41,675 nt of DNA from Candidatus Cloacimonadota bacterium (GCA_018334695.1 JAGXLO010000010.1:1-41675), one strand, 5' to 3'; shown: positions 9,102 to 20,491, counted from the first letter of the stretch. Notes: a model not told the origin generated them from the sequence alone. A program made the numbers and translations.

Positions 9102-10103
9102 TTAAAATTCATCCTCGGATCGAGCTTCCCTGGTCATTAAGTTTTCCAGAGCTTGCCTTGGGGGCATCTCCTCAAATAACACTTTATAAAGCTCATTAGT
9201 AATCGGCATTTCTACATTTTTTTTATGACTTAATCTTTTTATTGCTTTGGTAGTTTTTATACCTTCTGCAACCATGTTCATACCGGAAGTTATGACATCG
9301 AGCTTTTTACCCTTCCCCAGTTGTTCTCCCACATAACGATTTCTACTATGCTCACTGTTACAGGTTACTATCAGATCACCAATACCAGAAATGCCGGAAA
9401 AAGTATGGGGATTAGCACCACATTTGGCTCCAAGCCTCATTATCTCTCTAATTCCTCTTGTAATCAAAGCTGCTTTGGCATTATCCCCTATTTTTAGGGC
9501 ATCGGCAATCCCGGCAGCAATGGCAATAATGTTCTTACTGGAGCCTCCCATTTCAACTCCTATCAGATCGGTGCTGGTATAAACTCTAAAATAATTCGTC
9601 ATAAAAACTTTTTGTATCATTCCAACATAATCTTGATTGATGGAAGCAGCAACTATTGTGGCAGGTAATTTTCTACTAACTTCCTCTGCATGGGTAGGTC
9701 CGGAAAGTGTGGCTATATTATCATAAGAAACACCTGTAATTGAATGGATAACTTCAGACATTCGCATCAATGTTTCAATTTCCAGGCCCTTTGCCACATT
9801 TACAATCTGCTTTTTTTGTAAAACATTTTTTCCCTTTGTGCATATTTTTCTAACCACATGAGAAGGAACAGCCAGCACAACAATTTCCCCGTATTTTGCC
9901 ACTTCTTCAAGATCATTTGATATCGTAAGATTCTTGGGAAATTTGCAGCCGGGTAAAAACTCTTTATTTTCTCTTTCTTTCTGCATCTGGCTTGCCAGCA
10001 CACTTTGCCATTCCCAGCCTAAAACGTCATAATTTTTATCTGCAAGCAGAATAGCCAGAGTTGTTCCCCAGCTTCCCATGCCTATAACTGATATTTTTTT
10101 CAT
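9102..10103 (-). CDS. gpsA: NAD(P)-dependent glycerol-3-phosphate dehydrogenase
   Basis: Reduces dihydroxyacetone phosphate to sn-glycerol-3-phosphate, the backbone for phospholipid synthesis. The 333-residue protein has the N-terminal Rossmann site GMGSWGTT at about residues 8-15, the VAKGLE motif near 144 and the C-terminal helical domain with GGSSKNIIAIAAGI and NSRNRYVG-like segments, all typical of GpsA. AAGGTG lies 7 bases before the ATG. It is divergent from clpB across a 209-base gap and has its own candidate promoter. No plsX or plsY lies next to it. Confidence 0.95.
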   Translation of the reverse strand: MKKISVIGMGSWGTTLAILLADKNYDVLGWEWQSVLASQMQKERENKEFLPGCKFPKNLTISNDLEEVAKYGEIVVLAVPSHVVRKICTKGKNVLQKKQIVNVAKGLEIETLMRMSEVIHSITGVSYDNIATLSGPTHAEEVSRKLPATIVAASINQDYVGMIQKVFMTNYFRVYTSTDLIGVEMGGSSKNIIAIAAGIADALKIGDNAKAALITRGIREIMRLGAKCGANPHTFSGISGIGDLIVTCNSEHSRNRYVGEQLGKGKKLDVITSGMNMVAEGIKTTKAIKRLSHKKNVEMPITNELYKVLFEEMPPRQALENLMTREARSEDEF

Positions 10104-10135
10104 AATCGTACACCTTAAAAATTTCTTGTTTTACG

Positions 10136-10164
10136 AATATGAAAAAATGAAACTTCATAGACAA
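10136..10164 (-). promoter_or_regulatory. Candidate gpsA promoter
   Basis: On the minus strand TTGTCT (10159-10164) and CATATT (10136-10141) are separated by 17 bases, about 35 bases upstream of the gpsA start. Both hexamers match sigma-70 consensus in four to five positions. Confidence 0.4.
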
Positions 10165-10208
10165 GTTTTGCAAAAATTATTTTGGGCAAACAACTTTAAT
10201 TTTTCAAA

Positions 10209-10235
10209 TTAGCACTTTAATAAGAAGAGTGCTAA
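10209..10235 (+). promoter_or_regulatory. CIRCE operator (HrcA binding site)
   Basis: The inverted repeat TTAGCACTT, 9 spacer bases, GAGTGCTAA differs from the canonical CIRCE element (TTAGCACTC-N9-GAGTGCTAA) at a single base in the left arm. CIRCE is bound by the repressor HrcA in heat-shock operons. Here it sits 7 bases upstream of a TTGACA -35 box and about 78 bases ahead of the clpB start. No hrcA gene is in the window. Confidence 0.95.
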
Positions 10236-10242
10236 AAAATGT

Positions 10243-10270
10243 TTGACATCAAATTATAGCGTCATATATT
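10243..10270 (+). promoter_or_regulatory. clpB-groEL promoter
   Basis: TTGACA at 10243-10248 and TATATT at 10265-10270 with a 16-base spacer form a good vegetative-sigma promoter immediately downstream of CIRCE. Transcription would begin near 10277, leaving a leader of about 36 bases before the ATG at 10313. This excludes the upstream TTG at 10271 as the clpB start. Confidence 0.75.
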
Positions 10271-10312
10271 TTGTTTTACATAAATAATAAAAAAATAAAT
10301 CGAGATAAAAAT

Positions 10313-12928
10313 ATGAATTTAAATAAATTTACAATTAAAGCCCGCAAGGCAATAGAATCTGCCATCCAACTTGCTAACCAATTTGATCATCAAGAAATTA
10401 CTACAGCCCACATTATGGCTGTGTTGATAAAGCAATCAGAAGGAATTATTCCTTCAATTTTAAATAAATTGGAAATTAATCCTGGTACATTTTATGATGA
10501 GATAGAAAGTATTCTATCCAAAAAACCCACAATAACAGGTAGAGTTAACCAACCTTATCTTTCCAATGAATTAAACAAGGTTTTATCCGTTGCTCAAAAA
10601 GAAGCAGACAGATTAAAAGACGATTATTTAAGCACAGAACATATTCTACTTGCTTCTCTTAAAACCAAAAACGATTTGACTCCTCTTTATAACAAATACA
10701 ATGTTAAAGAGAAAGATGTTTTAGCTATTTTGAAAGAAATAAGAGGCAATCAACGCATAACTGATGAAAATCCCGAGGATAAGTACCAGGTTCTGGAAAA
10801 ATATGCTCGCAATATTACGGATTTAGCCAGAAAAGGCAAGCTTGATCCTGTGATTGGAAGAGAACAGGAGATCCGTTCCGTAATGGAAATAATATCCAGA
10901 CGCCGCAAGAATAATCCCGTGCTTATTGGCGAAGCAGGTGTTGGTAAAACCGCTATTGTAGAGGGATTAGCAGGAAGAATTGTAGAAAACGATGTACCCG
11001 AGAATCTAAAAAATAAAGATGTGATTGAACTGGATATGGGTTCTCTTTTGGCAGGTGCCAAATTTCGGGGTGAATTTGAAGACAGGTTGAAAGCTGTTAT
11101 GAAAGAAATTAAAGCTGCCGAGGGTAAGATTTTACTGTTTATTGATGAATTACATACAGTAGTGGGAGCAGGTGCTGCCGAAGGCGCAGTGGATGCTTCC
11201 AATCTTCTCAAGCCGGCTCTGGCACGTGGTGAACTCCATTGTATTGCTGCAACCACGATAAATGAATATCGTAAATACATCGAAAAAGATGCTGCTCTGG
11301 AACGTCGTTTTCAGCCCATTATGATTGAAGAGCCCGATATAGATTCAACTATCTCAATCCTACGCGGAATTAAAGATAAATATGAAATACATCACGGTGT
11401 AAAAATTAAGGATTCAGCTATTTTAGCAGCAGCAAATCTGTCGGAACGATATATCTCAGATCGATTTTTACCAGATAAGGCAATAGATCTTATTGACGAA
11501 GCCTGTGCTAACATTCGAATTCAGATAAATAGTCTGCCTGCTGAACTGGATAATTTGGAAAGAAAGATAAGACAACTGGAAATAGAAGAGCATTCTCTTA
11601 AAAAAGAAGAAAACGAAGAATCTAAAAAACGATTGAAACAAATACAAGAAGAACTTTCTGAGCTCCATGAACAGGCAAACCATATACGTGTTCGATGGGA
11701 ACAGGAAAAGAAAATGATATCTAATGTGAGAGAACTCAGAGAAAATATTGATGAAGTTAAAAACCAAATACATAAAGCCGAAAGAACAGGTGATCTTACA
11801 AAAGCGTCTGAACTAAAATATGGAAAATTGCGTGAGCTGCAGACTTCCTTAGAAGCTGCGGAGGAAGAACTTAATCAGTTACAGGAAACTGGTAGAATTT
11901 TAAAAGAAGAGATTGATGAGAATGATGTAGCTAATATTGTTTCAAAATGGACCCAAATTCCTGTATCCAGAATGCTGGAAAGTGAAGCAGAGAAGCTACT
12001 GGAGCTTGAGAGCGAACTACACAAACGAGTTGTTGGACAAGATGAAGCAATAAAAGCGGTTTCTGATGCTATTCGCAGAAATAGAGCCGGAGTAAGTCCG
12101 GAGGACAGACCGGTAGGTACATTTATGTTTTTAGGTCCTACAGGTGTGGGTAAAACCGAACTTGCAAAGACACTATCCAAATCTCTTTTTGATACAGAGA
12201 AAGCTATGATAAGAATTGATATGTCTGAATTTATGGAAAAGCATTCTGTGGCAAAACTTGTTGGTTCTCCTCCGGGTTATGTAGGTTACGAGGAGGGGGG
12301 ACGACTCACAGAAGCTGTTCGCAGAAAACCTTATAGTGTAATTTTATTTGATGAGATAGAAAAGGCACATAAGGAAGTTTTTAATATTCTTTTACAAATC
12401 CTGGATGATGGTCTCCTAACTGACGGTAAAGGTCGAACTGTTGATTTTACCAATACTGTTATCATTATGACTTCCAACATAGCTTCAGATGAAATTTATA
12501 ATGCAGAAGATCCCGATAATCTATCTCAAACGATTATAAGAGAAGCTCTGCAAAATTATTTTAGACCTGAGTTTTTAAATAGATTAGACGAGATCATTAC
12601 ATTTCACAGTTTAAGCAAAAAGGATATGCGTAAGATTCTTGATATTCAACTAAATGATTTACGAAAGCGACTTGAGAAGAAAAGAATTGAACTAAATGTT
12701 TCCCAAAAAGCAGAAGATTACCTAGTGGAAAAAGGTTACGATCCAAAATTCGGCGCAAGACCACTTAAACGACTTATTCAGCGTGAGATAGATAATAAAA
12801 TAGCTATCGCTCTTATAAAAGACTGGGAACAACAAGGCGATAAAAACAAAAAACATCCTATTTTTATTGACATAAAAAACGATAAAATTGCCATTTTGAA
12901 GAATCAAAATGTACAAAATAATGATTAA
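10313..12928 (+). CDS. clpB: ClpB disaggregase (Hsp100)
   Basis: ATP-driven protein disaggregase working with DnaK. The 871-residue protein has the full ClpB order: N-domain (1-150), first AAA+ module with GEAGVGKT at 206-213 and FIDELH, a long coiled-coil middle domain (about 410-530, rich in E, K, L), second AAA+ module with GPTGVGKT at 608-615 and LFDEIEKAH, and the D2-small domain with KFGARPLKR. The long middle domain separates it from ClpC and ClpA. The frame is open from a TTG at 10271, but that overlaps the -10 box; ATG at 10313 gives the normal N-terminus, though the ribosome-binding site is weak. CIRCE-controlled, with groEL 27 bases downstream. Confidence 0.96.
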   Translation: MNLNKFTIKARKAIESAIQLANQFDHQEITTAHIMAVLIKQSEGIIPSILNKLEINPGTFYDEIESILSKKPTITGRVNQPYLSNELNKVLSVAQKEADRLKDDYLSTEHILLASLKTKNDLTPLYNKYNVKEKDVLAILKEIRGNQRITDENPEDKYQVLEKYARNITDLARKGKLDPVIGREQEIRSVMEIISRRRKNNPVLIGEAGVGKTAIVEGLAGRIVENDVPENLKNKDVIELDMGSLLAGAKFRGEFEDRLKAVMKEIKAAEGKILLFIDELHTVVGAGAAEGAVDASNLLKPALARGELHCIAATTINEYRKYIEKDAALERRFQPIMIEEPDIDSTISILRGIKDKYEIHHGVKIKDSAILAAANLSERYISDRFLPDKAIDLIDEACANIRIQINSLPAELDNLERKIRQLEIEEHSLKKEENEESKKRLKQIQEELSELHEQANHIRVRWEQEKKMISNVRELRENIDEVKNQIHKAERTGDLTKASELKYGKLRELQTSLEAAEEELNQLQETGRILKEEIDENDVANIVSKWTQIPVSRMLESEAEKLLELESELHKRVVGQDEAIKAVSDAIRRNRAGVSPEDRPVGTFMFLGPTGVGKTELAKTLSKSLFDTEKAMIRIDMSEFMEKHSVAKLVGSPPGYVGYEEGGRLTEAVRRKPYSVILFDEIEKAHKEVFNILLQILDDGLLTDGKGRTVDFTNTVIIMTSNIASDEIYNAEDPDNLSQTIIREALQNYFRPEFLNRLDEIITFHSLSKKDMRKILDIQLNDLRKRLEKKRIELNVSQKAEDYLVEKGYDPKFGARPLKRLIQREIDNKIAIALIKDWEQQGDKNKKHPIFIDIKNDKIAILKNQNVQNND

Positions 12929-12940
12929 AACAAATAATAA

Positions 12941-14608
<1,668 letters not shown>

Positions 14609-14633
14609 TTCTTACACCAATCCCTTATAAATT

Positions 14634-14665
14634 AAAGCAGCATCCGTACGGATGCTGCTTTTTTA
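14634..14665 (+). terminator. Strong hairpin terminator after groEL
   Basis: A perfect 12-bp stem, arms AAAGCAGCATCC and GGATGCTGCTTT around GTAC, followed by a T-run. It sits 25 bases after the groEL stop. Because the left flank is A/T-rich, it may also serve the convergent glmS transcript on the minus strand. Confidence 0.92.
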
Positions 14666-14685
14666 TTTCCAAAAACGTTGTATAT

Positions 14686-17418
14686 TTAATCCACAGTTAT
14701 TGATTTCGATACATTCTTGGGAACATCAGGATGAACTCCGTGATCTTTTAGTCCTAGTTTGTCTAGCTTTTTCATTTTTCGCACACTCATCTTAAGAGCT
14801 AGCAATTGTAAAACCACGGTAGCAGAAAATGTATTCAATAGATCATCACCTGTTTTGGGCAAAGTAATATAACCCCAGCCATAATAATCATTTTCATGCG
14901 GATTCTTCTTGGTATTTAGTAATAATTTATCGTTTTCTTCAGCAATAATAAAACTATCTCCGCCTCTAATCTTATGAGTATTTATTTGAGAAATTGTAAG
15001 ATTAACATCCCTCTCATCCGGGCCTGTGACATAAATTATGGGATAATTACGATAACCTTTTTCAAAAAAATTATATTCTTTTGTGACTTCTTTGAACAGC
15101 TCTAAACCTTCTTCCGAAAGATTAAAGGGATATATCTTTTTGAAAATATAGGTGCTCAAGGCTGTAGTGATCTTTCTAACTTCCAAATTTGAGATATCTC
15201 TTTCTGCAGCCAGCTTATAAATCTTATCAATTATCTGATCAAAGTGCTTTACCATTGCTTTAACATGCTTAATTCCAAAAACTGTGTTTTTCCCTAAAAT
15301 TGTATTAGGTCCATGCTTAAATTCTGAGCCTTCTTTGCCTTCTGTATGATTAAGAACTGTTTCTCTAATTTTTAGTGCACCTTCCAGTGCTACTCCCGTA
15401 ATCTTGGTAGCGAGTATATGAACCGATGGTTCAATATAGATTTTGGAGGCAACATAATCGATTTCATCAGCAGTATTACTCAATGTTTCTTTAATCAAAG
15501 AAGGAATATTATTGATTGTTCTTTCCCTTTCTTTTACATTCTGCTTCATTTTTTCTAAATCCATGGGGGCAGGAATATCATCATTATTTTCTACTAATTC
15601 AATTCGCATTTTAGCTACCTGTATAGCCAGGTAATAGAACATCATTATTTGGTTAATAAAGCTTTTTGTAGCAGGTACGGCAATTTCGGGTCCGCAATAA
15701 ATTGGAACACATACATCACTTTTTTCCTGACCCAGTGTTGAATTTTGATTATTAACTATCACAATCTTTTTTATATCATACCCCGATTCTTCCACATCAT
15801 TAACAATATTAATCAGATCTTTCGTTTCTCCACTCTGGGAAACACCTATCAAGACGTCACCATCATGCAAGCTCTTTGAGAACTCACCTCTAAAATCTCC
15901 TGGTAAGGAAGGTATGAGCTCTACATTGGGTATTTCGTTGAAAAAGAGTGAGCCGATTAGAGTAGCATGATAAGAAGTACCACAGGCTACAGTATAAATA
16001 TTTCTCCCTTTTTTAACCGTTTCCTCAATAATATTCAAGAAAAATTTAATCTGATTATTGAAAGACTCAACATCCTTTTTTTCTGAAATTGAATCAAGAG
16101 CCTTGGCAATTAATAAATTTTTTTTATTAAATTTGGAATTTAGCAATTCAATGAAAGTGTTTTTATCCTCCGAAAAGAAATATTTTTCCTCAAAATTTTC
16201 CTTAACAAGTTCTTTATAGATAGGAACATATTTATTTTTAACAGTTTGATAAAATTTATCAGCGACTTTCGATTCTCTAAATTTACTAAAAACTTGTTTT
16301 TGTTTTGTAAAAGTAGTATTCTCCAGAATGTCCTTATTAAGCTGAGTGAGTTTCTGCATCAATTCTTCATTTTCCAATAGGCTTCTCATACGCTTGCCGG
16401 TGTTTGAGCCTCCATTGAATAATTTGACTAATCTACCAGTAGTTCTAACTTCAGCAAAAATCTCCTGCTCCATGAAATAATCAAATTGGGGTAACAATTC
16501 TGTGTCCGTAGCTCTTAATTTAGATCTTACGGGTTTTTTTTCAATTTCCTCGCCGGCTTTATAAAAAACATCTTCTTCTCCGGCCGGTCGTTTGATTTTT
16601 AAATCTTTAAAAGCAAAAACAGAATAATCATCCGCAGAATATTCAACAAATTCCCCTTCGCGCAGATTTACCAGTGCTTTAGTAAATTTAAGAATTGCAG
16701 TGAGATCGGAAGAAGCAAGGCAAAAATTTCCTCCGTCAATTTTACCAAGCCCAAAGTATAGACTGCTACCACTTTTTATAGCGTACATAATTTCTGTTTT
16801 GGGATCAACTACGACTGCAGCATAAGAACCTACCATTCTTTGTGAAGCCAATACAATGGCTCTACGCATACACATTTTTCGATTGTCTGCTTTTTTGCGC
16901 TCACTTTTAGGTATTTTTTCCAATTCATTATCAAAATAGTGTTCCACAGTATGAACAAGCATCTCACCATCATTATCCGATACCACATTGTGTCCCTCTG
17001 AAAGTAAAAATTCTTTTAACCTGGCAGTGTTTGTTATATTCCCATTATGGGCTCCATATATGTGCCTTTTACAACGCACCTCATGCGGCTGAGCATTCTT
17101 TTTATCAACTGTGCCAAAAGTTGCCCATCTAACCTGACCACAAAAAATCTTACCTGTTTGCTTATCAATTCCCAAAGTTTCTACCAGAGTACTTGGAGCT
17201 CCAACGTCTTTTAAAACTGTTGTCTTTTCTTGTCCGTCCTGAAAAATCGCTCCTGTAGAATCATACCCTCGGTATTCCAGGGAACGCAATAATTTGGATG
17301 CGTATTTACCCAAATCCACAGATATTTTTGCTAAATTCATTCCCAGTACACCACAGCCTAAACCAAATACAGGTAAAGGTATTTTGATTTTTAGATTTTT
17401 TATTTTCTCAAAGTTCAT
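14686..17418 (-). CDS. glmS: Glutamine-fructose-6-phosphate aminotransferase, enlarged GlmS-type with N-terminal extension
   Basis: Makes glucosamine-6-phosphate from fructose-6-phosphate and glutamine, feeding peptidoglycan and LPS. At 910 residues it is about 300 longer than E. coli GlmS. Class II glutaminase (22-260): the CGVLG cysteine is Cys22 rather than residue 2, with VRWATFG at 97, AHNGNITN at 123 and DNDGEMLVH at 148. YFMEQEI (314-320) marks the usual linker, followed by a charged insertion of about 100 residues. SIS1 begins at ACGTSYH (478) with SQSGET (527); SIS2 has EGALK (679) and FKHGP (700), then another insertion of about 100 residues before the canonical end NVSKSITVD. The start is fixed by GGAG and a one-base TAATG overlap with ispD. 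No nearer start exists, so Cys22 must be exposed by cleavage of a 21-residue leader or act internally. Confidence 0.88.
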   Translation of the reverse strand: MNFEKIKNLKIKIPLPVFGLGCGVLGMNLAKISVDLGKYASKLLRSLEYRGYDSTGAIFQDGQEKTTVLKDVGAPSTLVETLGIDKQTGKIFCGQVRWATFGTVDKKNAQPHEVRCKRHIYGAHNGNITNTARLKEFLLSEGHNVVSDNDGEMLVHTVEHYFDNELEKIPKSERKKADNRKMCMRRAIVLASQRMVGSYAAVVVDPKTEIMYAIKSGSSLYFGLGKIDGGNFCLASSDLTAILKFTKALVNLREGEFVEYSADDYSVFAFKDLKIKRPAGEEDVFYKAGEEIEKKPVRSKLRATDTELLPQFDYFMEQEIFAEVRTTGRLVKLFNGGSNTGKRMRSLLENEELMQKLTQLNKDILENTTFTKQKQVFSKFRESKVADKFYQTVKNKYVPIYKELVKENFEEKYFFSEDKNTFIELLNSKFNKKNLLIAKALDSISEKKDVESFNNQIKFFLNIIEETVKKGRNIYTVACGTSYHATLIGSLFFNEIPNVELIPSLPGDFRGEFSKSLHDGDVLIGVSQSGETKDLINIVNDVEESGYDIKKIVIVNNQNSTLGQEKSDVCVPIYCGPEIAVPATKSFINQIMMFYYLAIQVAKMRIELVENNDDIPAPMDLEKMKQNVKERERTINNIPSLIKETLSNTADEIDYVASKIYIEPSVHILATKITGVALEGALKIRETVLNHTEGKEGSEFKHGPNTILGKNTVFGIKHVKAMVKHFDQIIDKIYKLAAERDISNLEVRKITTALSTYIFKKIYPFNLSEEGLELFKEVTKEYNFFEKGYRNYPIIYVTGPDERDVNLTISQINTHKIRGGDSFIIAEENDKLLLNTKKNPHENDYYGWGYITLPKTGDDLLNTFSATVVLQLLALKMSVRKMKKLDKLGLKDHGVHPDVPKNVSKSITVD

Positions 17419-18104
17419 TAATTGCTCCTAAAGTGTTTTATCAAATATTTCGCAATTTCCAGATCAAATTTATCAGTAATTTTAAAATTCCTGGTAGAAG
17501 TCTTTATGGTAAACACATCATACCCGAAATGTTCTAAAATTGAGGCATCGTCAGTAAAATATAATCCTTTATCTTTTGCTTTTTTATGTAAGTCAAACAA
17601 AAGGTGATAAGTAAAAGCCTGGGGAGTGAGAACATTTACCAACTTGTTCCTATTCAGTGTATTAACGACCTTATTTTCGCAAACTTTTTTAATTGTATTT
17701 TTCGTATCACATACAGGTATTACTGCCTTTTTAGATACGACCAAATCAATAATCTTATCAATTTCTTCTGTTTTGACAAATGGTCTTACACCGTCATGAA
17801 TTAAAACGTATTCAGTATTATGAGGACAACCCTGCAATCCCTTAAAAACTGAATCCTGTCTTTTTTGTCCTCCACAGATTATTTTAAATTCCTCTTCGGT
17901 ATATTCCTCAATTATCAATTGCTCGTATTCTACTTTCTCTTCTTCCGGTAAGGTTATTATGATTTTACTGATTTTATCAGAGGCAACAAATTTATCGATA
18001 GTCCAAAAAAGTAGCGGTTTCCCCTCAATTGAAGCAAATTGTTTCTTAAAATCATTACTTACTCTTTTGCCTTTTCCACCTGCTGTAATAATGGCTACAT
18101 TCAT
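17418..18104 (-). CDS. ispD: 2-C-methyl-D-erythritol 4-phosphate cytidylyltransferase
   Basis: Couples CTP to methylerythritol phosphate in the non-mevalonate isoprenoid pathway. The 228-residue protein shows the nucleotidyltransferase motif AGGKGKRVSNDFKKQF near residues 8-23, LPEEE near 52, and HDGVRPFV near 102, with later TPQAF, all IspD-like. Related TarI-type cytidylyltransferases share much of this, so ribitol-phosphate activity is an alternative, but no teichoic acid genes are near. The stop overlaps the glmS start by one base, and the upstream NTF2-like gene ends 38 bases before it. The ribosome-binding site is weak. No ispF is adjacent. Confidence 0.88.
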   Translation of the reverse strand: MNVAIITAGGKGKRVSNDFKKQFASIEGKPLLFWTIDKFVASDKISKIIITLPEEEKVEYEQLIIEEYTEEEFKIICGGQKRQDSVFKGLQGCPHNTEYVLIHDGVRPFVKTEEIDKIIDLVVSKKAVIPVCDTKNTIKKVCENKVVNTLNRNKLVNVLTPQAFTYHLLFDLHKKAKDKGLYFTDDASILEHFGYDVFTIKTSTRNFKITDKFDLEIAKYLIKHFRSN

Positions 18105-18142
18105 AATTATTTTAAATTATTGAGCAGTGAATCTTCTATTAA

Positions 18143-18613
18143 TTATAATTTTACAGGATTTACGTGATAAACCCATAGCCACTTACCATCGATCTTTTGA
18201 AAAATTGTGGTTCGCGGTGTGGTTTGTCTTTCATGTCTTTTGTCTTTAATTGTTTCAGAAACAGTCACGTCGTAAGAGACAATTATTAAATCTTCGTTAT
18301 GAGTTACAGTAAAATTTGACAGTTCGTAATCATCCAGATTAAGTTTTGAAATAAGATGTAATTCTTCCTGACGATTTCTTACTCCATCCTGATGAAGTGA
18401 TTGAAAAAAGTAAGCAGTACTTTCATAGATTTTATTTATATTACTAAATTTCATATTCTTCCATAGAGTTTGAACAAGAGCTTTTCCTTTCTCATCAAGA
18501 GAGATTTCCATTTTTTTCTTTTCCAAATTTTTCACCTTATCCTGAGATAATAAACTTAAAGGCAAAAGCATTACAACTAATAATAATGCCGATATAACTT
18601 TTTTCATTTTCAT
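18143..18613 (-). CDS. Exported NTF2-like (DUF4440-type) protein, function unknown
   Basis: Small secreted or periplasmic protein of about 157 residues. It opens with MKMKK and a hydrophobic stretch ending near LLSQ, a Sec signal peptide. The mature part has a helix-rich first half and a beta-strand pattern ending GKWLWVYHVNPVKL, which resembles NTF2/SnoaL-like cone folds such as DUF4440. This is a fold guess; no catalytic residues stand out. An open frame extends upstream into kdsB, but AAAAAGGAAC six bases before the ATG at 18613 and the signal peptide fix that start. It lies 13 bases after kdsB and 38 bases before ispD, so it is in the same operon. Confidence 0.75.
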   Translation of the reverse strand: MKMKKVISALLLVVMLLPLSLLSQDKVKNLEKKKMEISLDEKGKALVQTLWKNMKFSNINKIYESTAYFFQSLHQDGVRNRQEELHLISKLNLDDYELSNFTVTHNEDLIIVSYDVTVSETIKDKRHERQTTPRTTIFQKIDGKWLWVYHVNPVKL

Positions 18614-18626
18614 TTTAAGTTCCTTT

Positions 18627-19355
18627 TTAATTTGTTTTATTGTATATTCTTTTAGCTTGTTCCAGATCTTCTGGTGTATCGATAGAAATACCACTATATT
18701 CAGTTTTAACTGTTTTTATCATGATTGCATTTTCAAGCAATCTTAATTGTTCTAATTTCTCTGTCCTTTCAAGCATGGATTGCCCTAACGCAGAAAATTT
18801 TTGTAGAGTTTCTCTTCTATAGGCATAAACGCCAATATGTCCCCAATAATTTACTGTTTCGTCACTACGATTATAAGGAATAACGGAACGAGAAAAATAA
18901 AGAGCATAATTATTTTTATTTATAGCAACTTTTACTTGATTCGGATCAAAAATCATTTTTTTTGATTCTAGAAGGAATATAGGAGTGGCAACCTGTATTT
19001 CTTGATTCTTAAATTCATTTATTAGATCGGACAAAATCCCTTTTGACAAATTGAATTCATCAGCCTGTATGTTTACTATCAGTTCTGTTTTAAAATTTTT
19101 TGCCACCTCCGCTATCCTATCCGAGCCCGATTTATGCTTTTTATTAGAGATAAATACTTCCCCGCCAAATTTTTTTACTGCATCTGAGATCCTTTTATCA
19201 TCAGTCGCTACGATTACTTTAGAAAAAAATTTCGTGCTGCCTATGTTTTCGTAAACATGCTGGATAATTGTTTTATCTCCAATTTTTTTTAAGGGCTTAC
19301 CGGGTAAACGAGCGGAACTATACCGGGCGGGTATTATGGCAATACAATCTGGCAA
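18627..19355 (-). CDS. kdsB: 3-deoxy-manno-octulosonate cytidylyltransferase (CMP-Kdo synthetase)
   Basis: Activates Kdo with CTP for transfer to lipid A. The 242-residue protein has the KdsB N-terminus IIPARYSSARLPGKPL, VATDD near 50, and the central NIQADEF (NVQGDEP equivalent) and YFSRSVIPYNR motifs. The start appears to be TTG, not ATG: GGAGG lies 4-5 bases before the TTG at 19355 and the conserved N-terminus begins six residues later. An out-of-frame ATG overlaps the ribosome-binding site and is excluded. It follows etfB by 27 bases and precedes the NTF2-like gene by 13. With kdsD, kdsA and kdsC in the window, the CMP-Kdo pathway is complete. Confidence 0.95.
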   Translation of the reverse strand: MPDCIAIIPARYSSARLPGKPLKKIGDKTIIQHVYENIGSTKFFSKVIVATDDKRISDAVKKFGGEVFISNKKHKSGSDRIAEVAKNFKTELIVNIQADEFNLSKGILSDLINEFKNQEIQVATPIFLLESKKMIFDPNQVKVAINKNNYALYFSRSVIPYNRSDETVNYWGHIGVYAYRRETLQKFSALGQSMLERTEKLEQLRLLENAIMIKTVKTEYSGISIDTPEDLEQAKRIYNKTN

Positions 19356-19382
19356 TTTTCCTCCATAGAAATTTTGAATTAA

Positions 19383-20162
19383 TTATTTTATCTCTTTTAA
19401 TTTATCCGCCAGTTTGGAGGCAACTTCTTTTGGTTCACCTTCCAGAATTTCGGTATCTTTTTCCATCTTTGGTGTAAAAATTTTTTCCACCCAGGTGGGA
19501 GAACCGTCCAGACCAATTTTATCTTCATCTACATCCAGGTCTTCAAAAGAGAGTTTTTCTATAGGAGCTTTTTTAGCTTTCATTTTGGTCCGCAAAGATG
19601 GCAATCGTGGCTCGTTTATATCCTTTACAACAGTAATTGCTACAGGCAGCTGGGCTTGGATGATATCATAACCTGATTCCATCATTCTATAAGCAGTAAT
19701 TTTATGATCATCAATTTTTTCAATTTTTTTCACAAAAGCGATCTGGGGAATACCAAGCTGAGCAGCTACACCAGGGCCAACCTGGGCAGTATCACCGTCA
19801 ATAGCTTGTTTCCCAAAAAGGACAATATCGTATCCACCAATCGTTTTTATGGCTGCTGAAAGAGTATAACTTGTAGCAAAAGTATCTGCTCCGGCAAATC
19901 TTCTGTCTGAAATAAGAATTGCATTATCAACCCCCAATGCCAATGCTTCCCGTAATGCTTTTTCTACCTGAGGAGGTCCCATGCTTATTACAGTAACTTC
20001 ACCGCCGTATTTTTCTTTTAGCTGAAGACCTTCCTCAATCGCATACATATCAAAAGGATTAATTATGCTTTCTATTCCTTCTCTTATAAGTGTATTAGTT
20101 TCATAATTGATTTTTACTTCTGTAGTATCCGGAACTTGCTTGATACAAACGATTATTTCCAT
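19383..20162 (-). CDS. etfB: Electron transfer flavoprotein beta subunit
   Basis: Small subunit of an ETF heterodimer that shuttles electrons between acyl-CoA or other dehydrogenases and a quinone or ferredoxin partner. The 259-residue protein has the family N-terminus IVCIKQVPDTTEVKI, NPFDMYAIEE, the AMP-binding region around GKQAIDGDTAQVGPGVA (ETF-beta signature) and a C-terminal arm. Family knowledge says EtfB needs EtfA, normally the next gene, but the next gene here is kdsB and no etfA is in the window. It is preceded by AAGGAG at 7 bases and lies 11 bases after gatC, so it is co-transcribed with it. Confidence 0.94.
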   Translation of the reverse strand: MEIIVCIKQVPDTTEVKINYETNTLIREGIESIINPFDMYAIEEGLQLKEKYGGEVTVISMGPPQVEKALREALALGVDNAILISDRRFAGADTFATSYTLSAAIKTIGGYDIVLFGKQAIDGDTAQVGPGVAAQLGIPQIAFVKKIEKIDDHKITAYRMMESGYDIIQAQLPVAITVVKDINEPRLPSLRTKMKAKKAPIEKLSFEDLDVDEDKIGLDGSPTWVEKIFTPKMEKDTEILEGEPKEVASKLADKLKEIK

Positions 20163-20173
20163 CTAAGAACTCC

Positions 20174-20491
20174 TTATTTTTCCTTTTTCTGATTATTTTT
20201 TATCATTTTGGGAACAGCAAAAAAATTATTTTGTCTATTGTTTGAATTAAAAAAAACTTCTGAAATTGGTAATGAATCTTCTATCTCATCTTCTCTTAGA
20301 AAATTAACACTCTTTTTTTTATCAAATTTTATAGAAGTTTCGGGTACACCGGGTTCATTTAATTTGTTTAAAAATTTTAATATTTGTTTAAATTCTTGCA
20401 CAAATTGGCTCATTTCATTTTTGTTGATCTTCAAGTTAGCCAATCTGGCAATTCTTTCTACTGACTTTTGATCTATTTTATCAATGTTCAT
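20174..20491 (-). CDS. gatC: Aspartyl/glutamyl-tRNA amidotransferase subunit C
   Basis: Small subunit of GatCAB, which amidates Glu-tRNA(Gln) or Asp-tRNA(Asn). The 105-residue protein has the GatC pattern VERIARLANLKINKNE near the N-terminus, QFVQEFKQILKFLNKLNEPGV in the middle helix and LREDE near 74. The C-terminal tail is lysine-rich. GatA and GatB are not adjacent, which is common when the subunits are scattered. It is the first gene of the operon running to glmS, with a TTGACA box 53 bases upstream. Confidence 0.87.
   Translation of the reverse strand: MNIDKIDQKSVERIARLANLKINKNEMSQFVQEFKQILKFLNKLNEPGVPETSIKFDKKKSVNFLREDEIEDSLPISEVFFNSNNRQNNFFAVPKMIKNNQKKEK

Noticed and set aside
10271..10312. 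Upstream TTG start for clpB
   Set aside because: It overlaps the -10 box and would precede the transcription start; the ATG at 10313 gives the normal ClpB N-terminus.
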